A stretch of DNA of 64,000 nucleotides from Pseudoramibacter fermentans (GCA_009493725.1 VOGB01000004.1:310001-374000); one strand, 5' to 3'; shown: positions 38,917 through 47,796, numbered from the stretch's first letter. Program-made: numbers and translations. The notes: generated from the letters alone by a model not told the origin.

Positions 38917-40091
38917 GACAAGTTTATACCCAAGTACCCTGTTACGCCGGAGATGTGTCCGGCGCGGCCTCTGCGCTCTACGAGCTTGGCGGCATGGTCG
39001 TGATTCACGATCCTTCTGGATGCAATTCGACCTACAATACCCACGACGAAACCAGATGGTACGATAAAGAAAGCCTGATTTTCATCTCGGGGCTCAACGA
39101 CATGGACGCGATTGTCGGCAACGACGAAAAATTGGTCGACGACGTGGTCGAGGCGGCACAAAACCTGCATCCACGGTTTATTGCGCTGTGCAATTCGCCG
39201 ATCCCGTACATTATCGGGACGGATTTTGAAGGTCTTGCCGAAATGATCGCGGATCAAACCGGCGTGCCGGTGTTCTACATTCCGACCAATGGGCTGCACG
39301 ACTACGTTGACGGCGCGGGACGGGCCTTTGAAGCCGTGGCCGAGATGCTGGTCGACGATTCGAGCGAGGCGAAGCGGGCCCACAGCGTGAACATTCTCGG
39401 GCTGACACCCCTCGATTTTGACGCGCCAGATAGCGCTGCCTCTCTTGAGCAGAGGCTCATCGATGCCGGATGGCAGATTCAATCCAACTGGGCGCTGGAC
39501 TGCGATCCCGAGGCGATTCGAGACGCAGGCTGCGCGGCGGTCAACCTGGTGGTGTCCTCGACCGGATGGCGCGCAGCCAAGGTGCTTAAGGCACGGTTTG
39601 GAACGCCGGCAGTGGCGGGCTGTCCAGTCGACGGTTTTGGAGAAACACTCTTTGACGCCCTTGAACGCAGCGCCAGAGACGGCCAGACGCGGCTGCCTTA
39701 TTTGGACGGGATACAGAGTCAAACGTCCGATGAAGTGCAGACTGCCGTCATTGGCGAAGTCGTTCAGGCCGGTTCTATCGCCGCGGCGTGCGCGGTCAAA
39801 CAGCGCGGACCGGTCCGCGTGGTGGTGCCGACGGAATGCTCGAAGGCGTTGTGCGCGGGACAGGTTATTTCCGTGAATGGGGAGGCGGCAGTCAAGACGG
39901 CGGTTGGCGGCGCGCAAACCGTGATGGCAGATCGGCTTTACGCCCCGCTGATACCGGATCGGGCGAAGTTGATCCCCCTGCATCATTTTGCTTTTTCTGG
40001 GAGGATCGGCTATGACCGCGCGGTGAATCTTTTTGACAACGGTGAATTCAGCAATTTAGCGAAGGAGATCAAAAATGGCAACACTCAATGA
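38913..40091 (+). CDS. NifK-like component 1 subunit, module B
   Basis: A 392-aa component-1 protein. C10 (TQVPCYAG), C37 (DPSGCNS) and C93 (ALCNSPIP) sit where NifK-type cluster ligands are expected. ATG 38913 forms an ATGA overlap with the D gene; a start at 38892 is possible but its ribosome site is too close. The longer C-terminus (GIQSQTSDEVQTAVIGE, SGRIGYDRAVNL) is absent from module A. hydF starts 17 nt before its end. Confidence 0.83.
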   Translation: MRQVYTQVPCYAGDVSGAASALYELGGMVVIHDPSGCNSTYNTHDETRWYDKESLIFISGLNDMDAIVGNDEKLVDDVVEAAQNLHPRFIALCNSPIPYIIGTDFEGLAEMIADQTGVPVFYIPTNGLHDYVDGAGRAFEAVAEMLVDDSSEAKRAHSVNILGLTPLDFDAPDSAASLEQRLIDAGWQIQSNWALDCDPEAIRDAGCAAVNLVVSSTGWRAAKVLKARFGTPAVAGCPVDGFGETLFDALERSARDGQTRLPYLDGIQSQTSDEVQTAVIGEVVQAGSIAAACAVKQRGPVRVVVPTECSKALCAGQVISVNGEAAVKTAVGGAQTVMADRLYAPLIPDRAKLIPLHHFAFSGRIGYDRAVNLFDNGEFSNLAKEIKNGNTQ

Positions 40092-41268
40092 AACGCCGGC
40101 GGGCGAACGGCTCCACATTACCTTTTTCGGAAAGCGCAACGCTGGAAAATCCAGCGTCGTCAACGCGGTGACAGGACAGGATCTGGCGGTGGTGTCGGAA
40201 AAAGCGGGGACGACGACCGACCCGGTGGAAAAGACGATGGAAATTCTGCCGTTGGGTCCGGTGCTGATTGTGGATACCCCAGGAACCGACGACGTCGGCG
40301 AGCTCGGCGCTAAACGCGTCGCGAGAAGCTACCGGGAAATGGAACGCACGGATATCGCGGTTCTGGTCGTTGACGGCGGAAAGGGCCTGTCCGAAGAAGA
40401 CAAGGCGCTGATCAGCCGCTTTAAAGAAAAAGATCTGCCCTATCTGGTGGTGTACAATAAGGCTGACCTCAGAGAAAATCTGCCGGATCGCGGTGACAAC
40501 GAAATCGACGTGTCGGCGAAAACCGGCTGGCATATCGACGAACTCAAGGAAAAAATCGCGGCGATGCAGCCGAAATCTGAGGACAAGCCGATCATCAGCG
40601 ATTTGGTCGCCATGGGCGACGTGGTGGTACTTGTGATTCCGATCGACGAATCGGCGCCGAAGGGGCGGCTGATTCTGCCGCAGCAGCAAGTCCTCCGCGA
40701 ACTGCTCGACATCGGCGCGATGGGCATCTGCTGCCGGGAAACGGAGCTGCCTGAAACGCTGGCCTCTCTGCAAAACCCGCCGGCACTGGTCGTGACGGAC
40801 TCCCAGGCCTTTAAGAAGGTGGCTTCGGTCGTGCCGCGGTCGGTGCTGCTGACGTCTTTCTCGATTTTAATGGCGCGGCACAAGGGCTTTTTAAAGACGG
40901 CCGTCGATGGCGTACATTATTTGGATCATTTGCAGGACGGCGACAAGATTCTGATGGCCGAAGGCTGCACCCATCACAGACAGTGCTACGATATCGGGAC
41001 TGTCAAGCTGCCCCACTGGATTCAAAAGAAAACAGGGAAGCAGCTCGTCTTTGAAACGTCGTCGGGCAAGAGTTTCCCGTCGGATTTAAATCCATACGCG
41101 ATGGTGGTGCACTGCGGCGGGTGCATGCAGAGCGGGACGGAAATCAAATCGAGAATGGCAAGGGCTGTGCGCCAGCACGTGCCCTTTACGAATTACGGCA
41201 CGGTCATCGCCGAAATCAACGGCATTTTAGACCGCAGCCTCGAGGTGCTGGATGGCCACGAAAAATGA
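40075..41268 (+). CDS. hydF: [FeFe]-hydrogenase maturation GTPase HydF
   Basis: HydF is the scaffold on which the two-iron subcluster is built for [FeFe] hydrogenase. The 397-aa protein has the GTPase motifs FGKRNAGKSS (18-27), DTPGTDD and NKAD, a dimerisation domain, and a cluster domain with CxH (C298, H300) and HCxxC (H346, C347, C350), the known HydF pattern. It overlaps the K-like gene upstream and hydE downstream, each by 17 nt. hydG is not in the window. Confidence 0.94.
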   Translation: MATLNETPAGERLHITFFGKRNAGKSSVVNAVTGQDLAVVSEKAGTTTDPVEKTMEILPLGPVLIVDTPGTDDVGELGAKRVARSYREMERTDIAVLVVDGGKGLSEEDKALISRFKEKDLPYLVVYNKADLRENLPDRGDNEIDVSAKTGWHIDELKEKIAAMQPKSEDKPIISDLVAMGDVVVLVIPIDESAPKGRLILPQQQVLRELLDIGAMGICCRETELPETLASLQNPPALVVTDSQAFKKVASVVPRSVLLTSFSILMARHKGFLKTAVDGVHYLDHLQDGDKILMAEGCTHHRQCYDIGTVKLPHWIQKKTGKQLVFETSSGKSFPSDLNPYAMVVHCGGCMQSGTEIKSRMARAVRQHVPFTNYGTVIAEINGILDRSLEVLDGHEK

Positions 41269-42313
41269 GGAACGGATCAAACGGCTGACCGAGACCCACA
41301 ATCTTCCGCGGGAGGATTTTAAGCAGCTGCTGAGCACGCTCACCGACGATGAAGCTGAAATACTTTACGCCGCGGCCCGCCGTGTCCGGGAAGCGGTATA
41401 CGGCAAGGCCGTTTACCTCCGCGGCCTCATCGAATTTACCAACGTCTGCAAAAACAACTGCTATTACTGCGGCATTCGGCGGGACAACGCGCGTATTTCC
41501 CGCTACCGTTTAGACGACGAAACCATTTTAGACTGCTGTGATCAAGGCTACGATCTCGATTTCAGAACCTTTGTGCTTCAGGGCGGAGAGGACCCGGCCT
41601 ATTCCGACGCGCGGATCTGCAATTTGGTCCGCGAGATCAAGGCGCGCCACCCGGACTGTGCGGTGACGCTGTCGATCGGAGAGAAATCCGAGGCCAGCTA
41701 CCGCGCCTATTTCGAAGCCGGCGCCGATCGGTATCTGCTGCGCCACGAGACGGCCAATCCCGAGCATTACAGGATGCTGCATCCGCCGGAACTGTCCGGC
41801 GAAAATCGAAAGCGCTGTCTCAAGACGCTGAAGGCCATTGGCTATCAGGTCGGCGCCGGTATGATGGTGGGTTCACCCGGCCAGACTCTCGATTATCTGG
41901 TCGACGACCTTATGTTCATGCGCGAGCTTCAGCCGGAAATGATCGGCATCGGGCCGTTCATTCCCCAGAAGGACACACCCTTTGGCACCCAAGCGCAGGG
42001 GAGCCTCGAAATGACGCTGCACCTATTGGCGATCATCCGGCTGATGCAGCCAGACGTGCTGCTGCCGGCGACGACAGCCCTTGGGACCATCGACCCGATT
42101 GGACGGGAAAAGGGCATATTGGCCGGCGCCAACGTCGTCATGCCCAATCTTTCGCCGACCAGTGTCCGCGGCAAATACCTGCTCTACGATGGGAAGATCT
42201 GTACGGGCGACGAGGCGGCCGAATGCAGGCGGTGCATGGCGCTGCGGATCGAACGGACCGGCTATTACGTCGCGGTCGACCGGGGCGATCACATCGCAGT
42301 GCAGCAATCATAA
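41252..42313 (+). CDS. hydE: Radical SAM protein HydE
   Basis: HydE is a radical SAM enzyme of [FeFe]-hydrogenase cofactor assembly. The 353-aa protein has the CxxxCxxC cluster at C66, C70, C73 (CKNNCYYC), followed by GIRRDN and the glycine-rich GSPGQTLDYLVDDL of the SAM-binding side. Length fits HydE; BioB is a paralogue but lacks this neighbourhood. It overlaps hydF by 17 nt. A zinc-ribbon Nudix gene follows 21 nt later. Confidence 0.92.
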   Translation: MATKNEERIKRLTETHNLPREDFKQLLSTLTDDEAEILYAAARRVREAVYGKAVYLRGLIEFTNVCKNNCYYCGIRRDNARISRYRLDDETILDCCDQGYDLDFRTFVLQGGEDPAYSDARICNLVREIKARHPDCAVTLSIGEKSEASYRAYFEAGADRYLLRHETANPEHYRMLHPPELSGENRKRCLKTLKAIGYQVGAGMMVGSPGQTLDYLVDDLMFMRELQPEMIGIGPFIPQKDTPFGTQAQGSLEMTLHLLAIIRLMQPDVLLPATTALGTIDPIGREKGILAGANVVMPNLSPTSVRGKYLLYDGKICTGDEAAECRRCMALRIERTGYYVAVDRGDHIAVQQS

Positions 42314-42334
42314 AAAATAGAAAAGGAATTTAAA

Positions 42335-42838
42335 ATGTCTACACCTGAAATGACCCACTGTATGTTTTGCGGCTCACCGCTGCTGCACCGCTATCTGAAA
42401 GACGAGGGCATCGTACCCTACTGCCCCGTCTGCGAGGAATACCGTTTTCCGGTGTTTAATACGGCCATCAGCACCATTGTGATGAATGAGGATCAGGACC
42501 ATATTCTGCTGATCCAGCAGTACGGCCGGCCGAGCTACATTTTGGTAGCGGGCTACGTCAACCGAGGCGAGGACGCTGAGCACGCGGTGCGCCGAGAAGT
42601 GAACGAAGAGATGCATTTAGAGGTTCAAAAGCTGAAGTTCAACCGGTCCCATTACTTTAAGCCCACGAATACTTTGATGCTCAATTTTACGGCGATTGTG
42701 AAGGGCAAGCCCGAGCCGAATTGGGAAGTCGACAAGTGGAAATGGTTCACTGTTGACGAGGCCAGAGAGGCCATCCGCCCCAACAGCCTGGCCAAGGATT
42801 TTTTAATCGGCTATCTGGACGGGACTTATCCCTTTTAA
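42335..42838 (+). CDS. Nudix hydrolase with N-terminal zinc ribbon
   Basis: A 167-aa protein resembling the NudC type. The zinc ribbon has CMFC and CPVC pairs; the Nudix box follows as G-x5-E then REVNEEMHL, where the usual EExG glycine is His. NADH or related nucleotides are plausible substrates. It directly follows hydE (21 nt) and AAAGGAATT is its ribosome site, so it may be co-transcribed, but a functional link is not supported. Confidence 0.85.
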   Translation: MSTPEMTHCMFCGSPLLHRYLKDEGIVPYCPVCEEYRFPVFNTAISTIVMNEDQDHILLIQQYGRPSYILVAGYVNRGEDAEHAVRREVNEEMHLEVQKLKFNRSHYFKPTNTLMLNFTAIVKGKPEPNWEVDKWKWFTVDEAREAIRPNSLAKDFLIGYLDGTYPF

Positions 42839-42862
42839 TTTTTTGAATCAGCGGAGGCGGAC

Positions 42863-43951
42863 ATGCGGCTTTTTATCGGTATCCATTTGTCAAAATCACA
42901 GCGCCGGGCCATTGCCCGGGCACAGGCGGATTTAAAACGTCAGGGGGTGACTGGCCGTTTTACACCGGAGGAAAACCTGCATTTGACGCTGGCGTTTTTG
43001 GGTGAGTGTGATCCAAATCAGCGCGATACCGCAGTGCACGTGCTGAAAAAGATGCGTTTTGCGTCTTTTCATCTCAAGCTTTCCCAGAGCGGGCGTTTTG
43101 GCGACACGATCTGGGCGGCCCCGGACAGTCAGCCAAAGCTTGCCGAATTGGCCGGACGCCTCAGACAGGCCCTCGAACGAGCGGGCATTGCCTACGATCG
43201 TAAGCCCTTCAGGCCGCATATCACGATGCTGCGCAGAGCGAAAAGCGCGGCGCCCTTCGACGTGCATCTGGATCGGGCCGACGGCGTGGTGACGCGCATC
43301 GCTCTGATTCAGTCTGAGCTGGGGGCGAACGGCCCGCGCTATACCGACATTTTCACCGTCGACGACCGCGGCCGGACCTGGCGCCGGAAGCCGGACACCC
43401 CGGCCAAACGGATGACCCGCGACAGCAAATTTTTAAGTCTCGTCCTCCGGCACCATCCGGAAAAAATCGGCATCACCTTGGACCGCCACGGCTGGGCGGA
43501 TGTGGACGCGCTGATCGCCGGTATGGCCAGAACCCGCACCTTTGACCGGCCTTATCTTGAAAAAATTGTCCGCACCGACGCGAAGCAGCGCTACGCGTTC
43601 AACGCCGATCACACCAAAATTCGGGCGAATCAAGGCCATTCGATCCCTGTGGATGTGGAGCCCGAGCAGCTGACGCCGCCGGATATTTTGTGGCACGGCA
43701 CCGGCGAAAAATCGGTGGCGGCCATTTTAAGCGAGGGGATTCGGCCGATGGGACGGCTTTACGTGCACCTGTCGAAGGATCCCGAGACGGCGAAAAAGGT
43801 CGGCAGCCGTCACGGCAGGCCGGTCGTCTTTCAGATCGACGCCGGACGGATGGCCAAGGACGGTCTGGTCTTTTACCTCTCGGCCAACGGCATTTGGATG
43901 ACGAAGGTGGTGCCGCCGGCGTATCTGAAAATTTTCTCGCGTCCGTCTTGA
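42863..43951 (+). CDS. ThpR-KptA fusion: RNA 2',3'-cyclic phosphodiesterase plus RNA 2'-phosphotransferase
   Basis: A 362-aa chain of two RNA-repair domains. Residues about 1-175 are a 2H phosphoesterase (ThpR/LigT) with both HxT motifs intact, H40-L-T42 and H119-I-T121; it opens 2',3'-cyclic phosphates to 2'-phosphates. Residues about 180-362 are KptA/Tpt1, with LRHHPE (R196), IRANQGHS (R254, H259), WHGT (H278) and GRPVVFQI (R319); KptA transfers an RNA 2'-phosphate to NAD+. The product of the first domain is thus the substrate class of the second. No stop or internal ribosome site separates them. The start ATG follows GCGGAGG. Confidence 0.9.
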   Translation: MRLFIGIHLSKSQRRAIARAQADLKRQGVTGRFTPEENLHLTLAFLGECDPNQRDTAVHVLKKMRFASFHLKLSQSGRFGDTIWAAPDSQPKLAELAGRLRQALERAGIAYDRKPFRPHITMLRRAKSAAPFDVHLDRADGVVTRIALIQSELGANGPRYTDIFTVDDRGRTWRRKPDTPAKRMTRDSKFLSLVLRHHPEKIGITLDRHGWADVDALIAGMARTRTFDRPYLEKIVRTDAKQRYAFNADHTKIRANQGHSIPVDVEPEQLTPPDILWHGTGEKSVAAILSEGIRPMGRLYVHLSKDPETAKKVGSRHGRPVVFQIDAGRMAKDGLVFYLSANGIWMTKVVPPAYLKIFSRPS

Positions 43952-43976
43952 CAGATGACGGCGTTTTCTCTATACT
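43948..43976 (+). promoter_or_regulatory. Strong sigma-A promoter of the rib operon
   Basis: TTGACA (43948-43953), exact 17-nt spacer, TATACT (43971-43976). It overlaps the stop codon of the ThpR-KptA gene and drives the FMN riboswitch leader. Confidence 0.85.
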
Positions 43977-44003
43977 TTTTTGTGTAAAAAAATAAATATT
44001 TCA

Positions 44004-44161
44004 ATCTTCAGGGTTGGGTGAAATTCCCTATCGGCGGTAAAGTCCGCGAGCCATTTGGCATGATCCGGTGAAATTCCGGGACCGACGGTTATAGTCCGGA
44101 TGAAAGAAGATCGAACCGTTTTGTTGAGCTCGACGCCCTGATTTTTCAGGGCGTTTTTTTA
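44004..44161 (+). ncRNA. FMN riboswitch (RFN element) with terminator
   Basis: The aptamer at 44004-44112 starts ATCTTCAGGG, contains the conserved GGTGAAATTCCC, GCGGTAAAGTCCGCGAG, CCGGTGAAATTCCGG, CCGACGGTTATAGTCCGGAT blocks and ends GAAAGAAGAT. The expression platform is a terminator (ACGCCCTGA at 44133, TCAGGGCGT at 44146-44154, T-run). FMN binding should favour termination before ribD. Confidence 0.95.
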
Positions 44162-44188
44162 TTGGCGTCCTGGTAGAAAGGAAGCTGC

Positions 44189-45307
44189 ATGACAGAAAAA
44201 GAAACATCAGACAGAGAAGCCTACATGCGGAGGGCCTTGGCGCTGGCGCGCCAGGCAGACGGCCGCACGTCGCCCAACCCGATGGTGGGCTGCGTGGTCG
44301 TCAAAGACGGACGGATTATCTCCGAAGGCTTTCACGAGCATATCGGCGGCTATCACGCAGAGCGCAACGCCCTGATTCACTGCCAGGAGGATCCGGCAGG
44401 CGCAGATTTGTACGTCACCCTTGAACCGTGCTGCCACACCGGCCGCACGCCGCCGTGCACCGACATCATCATCGAAAAGAAAATCGCCCGGGTCTTTGTC
44501 GGGGCGATGGATGTCAATCCGATCGTCGCCGGCAAAGGGGTTCAGATTTTAAGAGACGCCGGCATCGAAGTCACAACCGGTATACTTGAGGACGACTGCC
44601 GAAAACTCAATGAGGTCTTTGAATATTACATGACAGCGCATCGGCCCTTTGTCGACGCGAAATACGCGATGACATTGGATGGCAAGATCGCGACAGCGTC
44701 GGGTGACTCCAAATGGGTCAGCGGCGAGGCGTCGCGCAAAGCGGTCCATCGGCTGCGTCGGCATTACAAAGGGATCATGTGCGGCCTCGGCACTGTGCTC
44801 AGTGACGATCCGATGCTCAACTGCCGCATCGCAGACGGCGTCGATCCCGTCCGCATCGTCTGCGACACCCATCTGCGCATGCCGGCAAACGCGGCCCTCG
44901 TGAAGACGGCAAAGGACATCCCGACGTGGGTGCTCGCCGGAGCGGACGCGGATGCGGACAAGCGGGCTGCGCTGGAGGCGCAGGGTGTTCAGATCATCCC
45001 CTCTGAGTTGGACACATCGGGAGAGATCGATCTTAAAAAGGCGCTGGCGGTTTTGGCTGAACGCGAAATCGACGGCATCCTTCTCGAAGGCGGCGGGACG
45101 CTGATGGGATCGATGTTGAAAGCGAAACTGATCAACAAGGTTCACGCCTTTGTCGCGCCGAAAATCGTCGGCGGCAGCGGCGCGCCCTCGCCGGTCGGCG
45201 GCGTTGGCGTCGACAAAATGAGCCAGGCGGTGCAGCTGAACGGCGTCGCAGTCGCCTCTTACGACCGCGATCTCTGCATCACCGGCTATCCGGTTTACAC
45301 GGAATAA
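44189..45307 (+). CDS. ribD: Bifunctional riboflavin deaminase/reductase RibD
   Basis: A 372-aa fusion: N-terminal deaminase (about 1-150) with zinc motif HAERNALIHC and PCCHTGRTPPC, and C-terminal reductase (about 155-372) with YAMTLDGKIAT and EGGGTLMGS. It acts on the pyrimidine product of GTP cyclohydrolase II in riboflavin synthesis. GAAAGGAAG precedes the ATG. It is the first rib gene, 28 nt after the FMN riboswitch terminator, and lies 15 nt from ribE. Confidence 0.96.
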   Translation: MTEKETSDREAYMRRALALARQADGRTSPNPMVGCVVVKDGRIISEGFHEHIGGYHAERNALIHCQEDPAGADLYVTLEPCCHTGRTPPCTDIIIEKKIARVFVGAMDVNPIVAGKGVQILRDAGIEVTTGILEDDCRKLNEVFEYYMTAHRPFVDAKYAMTLDGKIATASGDSKWVSGEASRKAVHRLRRHYKGIMCGLGTVLSDDPMLNCRIADGVDPVRIVCDTHLRMPANAALVKTAKDIPTWVLAGADADADKRAALEAQGVQIIPSELDTSGEIDLKKALAVLAEREIDGILLEGGGTLMGSMLKAKLINKVHAFVAPKIVGGSGAPSPVGGVGVDKMSQAVQLNGVAVASYDRDLCITGYPVYTE

Positions 45308-45322
45308 GAGAGAGGAGCATTT

Positions 45323-45982
45323 ATGTTTACAGGCATTGTGGAAGAAATCGGCACGATTCAAGGCATTAAAAAAGGCGCGCGCTCCTGCATTTTGACCGTT
45401 GGCTGCAGCACAGTACTTGACGGCACGCAGATCGGCGACAGCATCATGACCGACGGCGTCTGTCTGACGGCGACGACGGTTGGCAGCCGGTATTTTACGG
45501 CGGACGTCATGGCCGAAACCCTCAACCGCAGCGCGCTGGCGAAACTTAAAGTTGGAGACGGCGTCAATCTCGAACGGGCGATGCCCGCGGACGGCCGCTT
45601 CAACGGCCACATGGTCGCCGGTCACATCGACGGCGTCGGCATCATTACCGACAGGCGGCGGGACGACAACGCGGTGTGGTTCACGGTCAAGACGCCGAAG
45701 GATATTTTGAATTACATCGTCGAAAAGGGGTCCATCGCGATGTCCGGCATCAGCCTGACGGTAGCGGACGTAGACGACACATCTTTTAAAGTGTCGATCA
45801 TCCCGCACACGCTGGAGGTGACGGCGCTGGGACAGAAGGAGGTCGGCGACGCGGTCAATCTCGAATGCGATATGGTTGGGAAGTACATCGAAAAATGGTG
45901 TGACCGGATGCTGACAGGCGATGAAAACAAACCAAAGGACAGCGGCTTAAGCCTTGAATTTTTAAAGAAATACGGCTTTTAA
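45323..45982 (+). CDS. ribE: Riboflavin synthase alpha subunit
   Basis: A 219-aa enzyme that dismutates two lumazine molecules into riboflavin. It has the two lumazine-binding beta-barrel repeats, starting MFTGIVEEIGTI and repeating at HIDGVGIIT near residue 100. AGAGGAG precedes the ATG. It lies between ribD and ribBA in the FMN-controlled operon. All expected features are present. Confidence 0.96.
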   Translation: MFTGIVEEIGTIQGIKKGARSCILTVGCSTVLDGTQIGDSIMTDGVCLTATTVGSRYFTADVMAETLNRSALAKLKVGDGVNLERAMPADGRFNGHMVAGHIDGVGIITDRRRDDNAVWFTVKTPKDILNYIVEKGSIAMSGISLTVADVDDTSFKVSIIPHTLEVTALGQKEVGDAVNLECDMVGKYIEKWCDRMLTGDENKPKDSGLSLEFLKKYGF

Positions 45983-46019
45983 TCATACAGAGTATAGAAG
46001 GATAGAAAAGAGACAACAA

Positions 46020-47312
46020 ATGGCAAAATCAATAGGTACAATCGAACAGGCAGCGCAGGATTTAAGAGATGGCAAGATCATCCTGTGCATCGACGACCCG
46101 GACCGTGAAAACGAAGGGGATATGATCTGCGCGGCGGAATTCGCAACACCGGAAAACGTGAATATGATGGCCAGTGAGGCCAAGGGGCTGATCTGCATGC
46201 CGATGAGCGAAGTGTGGTGTCAGAAGCTGGATCTGCCGCAGATGGTCGACGAAAATTCGGACAACCACAGCACAGCCTTTACCGTTTCCATCGACCATGT
46301 CGACACGACGACCGGCATTTCAGCTTACGAACGGTCGTACACGGCGATGAAAACCGTCGCCGATGACGTGAAGCCCGAAGCCTTTAGACGGCCGGGCCAT
46401 ATGTTTCCGCTCCAGGCCAGACGCGGCGGGGTTTTGACCCGAGGCGGTCACACCGAAGCGACGGTCGACCTGATGAACATTGCAGGACTGAAACCGGTGG
46501 GGCTGTGCTGCGAAGTGATGCGGGACGACGGCACGATGATGCGTACCTCCGAATTATTGGAATTAGCCGAAAAACACGATTTCACTGTAGTGACTATCGA
46601 CGATTTGATTAAATACCGCGTCAAGAACGACACGATCATGGTCCGGGAAGCCGAAGCTAATCTGCCGACAGCCTACGGCAATTTCAAAATCTACGGCTAC
46701 CGCAATAAAATCAACGGGGAACACCACGTCGCGCTGACGATGGGCGACGTAGCCAACGGCGAACCGGTGCTCTGCCGCGTGCACTCCGAATGTTTGACCG
46801 GGGACGTTTTCGGTTCCTCACGCTGCGACTGCGGCGATCAGCTGCACCAGGCCATGCGCCAGATCGCCAGAGAAGGCAGGGGCGTGCTGGTTTATTTGAG
46901 ACAGGAAGGCCGAGGCATCGGGCTCATCAACAAAATCAAAGCCTACGCCCTTCAGGAACAGGGCTACGACACGGTTGAAGCCAATATCAAGCTGGGCTTT
47001 CCGCCGGATTTAAGAGATTACGGCGTCGGCGCGCAGATTCTCCGAGACATCGGCGCGAAGCGGCTGCGCCTGTTGACGAACAACCCGCAGAAAATCACAG
47101 GGCTTTCCGGCTACGGTATTACGATCGAAGAACGGGTGCCGATTGAAATCGAGGCTCAGCCTTACGATTACAACTACTTAATGACGAAGCAGAATCGAAT
47201 GAACCACATGACCCATTATGAACACGACCGTCACGTGCACGCTTATCCAATCAGCTACAGCAAGGCGGAAAAAGCGAAAAAGAACGATAATTTAAAGAAT
47301 AAAAAGAATTGA
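46020..47312 (+). CDS. ribBA: Bifunctional DHBP synthase/GTP cyclohydrolase II
   Basis: A 430-aa protein. Domain 1 (about 1-200), DHBP synthase, makes the four-carbon unit from ribulose 5-phosphate; DDPDRENEGD and RRGGVLTRGGHTEA are its acidic loop and substrate loop. Domain 2 (about 205-400), GTP cyclohydrolase II, has the zinc Cys set CLTGDVFGSSRCDCGDQL and RQEGRGIGL. The last 30 residues are polar and Lys-rich. It belongs to the rib operon. Confidence 0.96.
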   Translation: MAKSIGTIEQAAQDLRDGKIILCIDDPDRENEGDMICAAEFATPENVNMMASEAKGLICMPMSEVWCQKLDLPQMVDENSDNHSTAFTVSIDHVDTTTGISAYERSYTAMKTVADDVKPEAFRRPGHMFPLQARRGGVLTRGGHTEATVDLMNIAGLKPVGLCCEVMRDDGTMMRTSELLELAEKHDFTVVTIDDLIKYRVKNDTIMVREAEANLPTAYGNFKIYGYRNKINGEHHVALTMGDVANGEPVLCRVHSECLTGDVFGSSRCDCGDQLHQAMRQIAREGRGVLVYLRQEGRGIGLINKIKAYALQEQGYDTVEANIKLGFPPDLRDYGVGAQILRDIGAKRLRLLTNNPQKITGLSGYGITIEERVPIEIEAQPYDYNYLMTKQNRMNHMTHYEHDRHVHAYPISYSKAEKAKKNDNLKNKKN

Positions 47313-47328
47313 GAAAGAAGGCAAAATC

Positions 47329-47796
47329 ATGAACAAATTAGAAGGTAAGGTTGTTGCACAACAGATTAAGGTGGCCATTGTGGCGGCGCGTTTCAACGAA
47401 TTTATCGTGTCGAAGCTGGTTTCCGGCGCACAGGACGCGTTGATCCGCCACGGCGTCAACGACGATGACATCGACATCGCTTGGGTGCCAGGTGCCTTTG
47501 AAATTCCGCTGATCGCCCAGAAATTCGCCCAGTCCGGCAAATACGACGCGGTGATCTGCCTCGGGGCGGTCATTCGCGGCGCAACCAGCCATTACGATTA
47601 CGTCTGCAACGAAGCCAGCAAGGGCATCGCGCAGGTCAGCCTGAACACAGGCATTCCGGTGCTCTTTGGCGTCCTGACGACCGAAAACATCGAACAGGCT
47701 GTCGAACGTGCGGGGACCAAGGCGGGCAACAAGGGCTACGATGTAGCCTGCTCCGCGATCGAAATGGTCAACCTGATCAAGAACATCGAAAAATAA
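47329..47796 (+). CDS. ribH: 6,7-dimethyl-8-ribityllumazine synthase
   Basis: A 155-aa lumazine synthase, which joins the two rib branches and forms capsid-like oligomers. VAARFNEF, VPGAFEIPL and CLGAVIRGATSHYDYVCNE are diagnostic. It ends the rib operon and is followed by a strong hairpin. GAAGGC precedes the ATG. Confidence 0.96.
   Translation: MNKLEGKVVAQQIKVAIVAARFNEFIVSKLVSGAQDALIRHGVNDDDIDIAWVPGAFEIPLIAQKFAQSGKYDAVICLGAVIRGATSHYDYVCNEASKGIAQVSLNTGIPVLFGVLTTENIEQAVERAGTKAGNKGYDVACSAIEMVNLIKNIEK

Noticed and set aside
38883..39986. Long minus-strand open frame (367 codons) opposite the module B K gene
   Set aside because: Antisense to a gene with clear family motifs; no ribosome site or known domain.
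28807..40091. True nitrogen-fixing nitrogenase
   Set aside because: No nifB, nifE/N pair or other cofactor genes; cysteine patterns differ; the surroundings are hydrogenase-maturation genes.
44549..45808. Long minus-strand open frame opposite ribD and ribE
   Set aside because: Spans two well-supported genes; composition is that of an antisense shadow.
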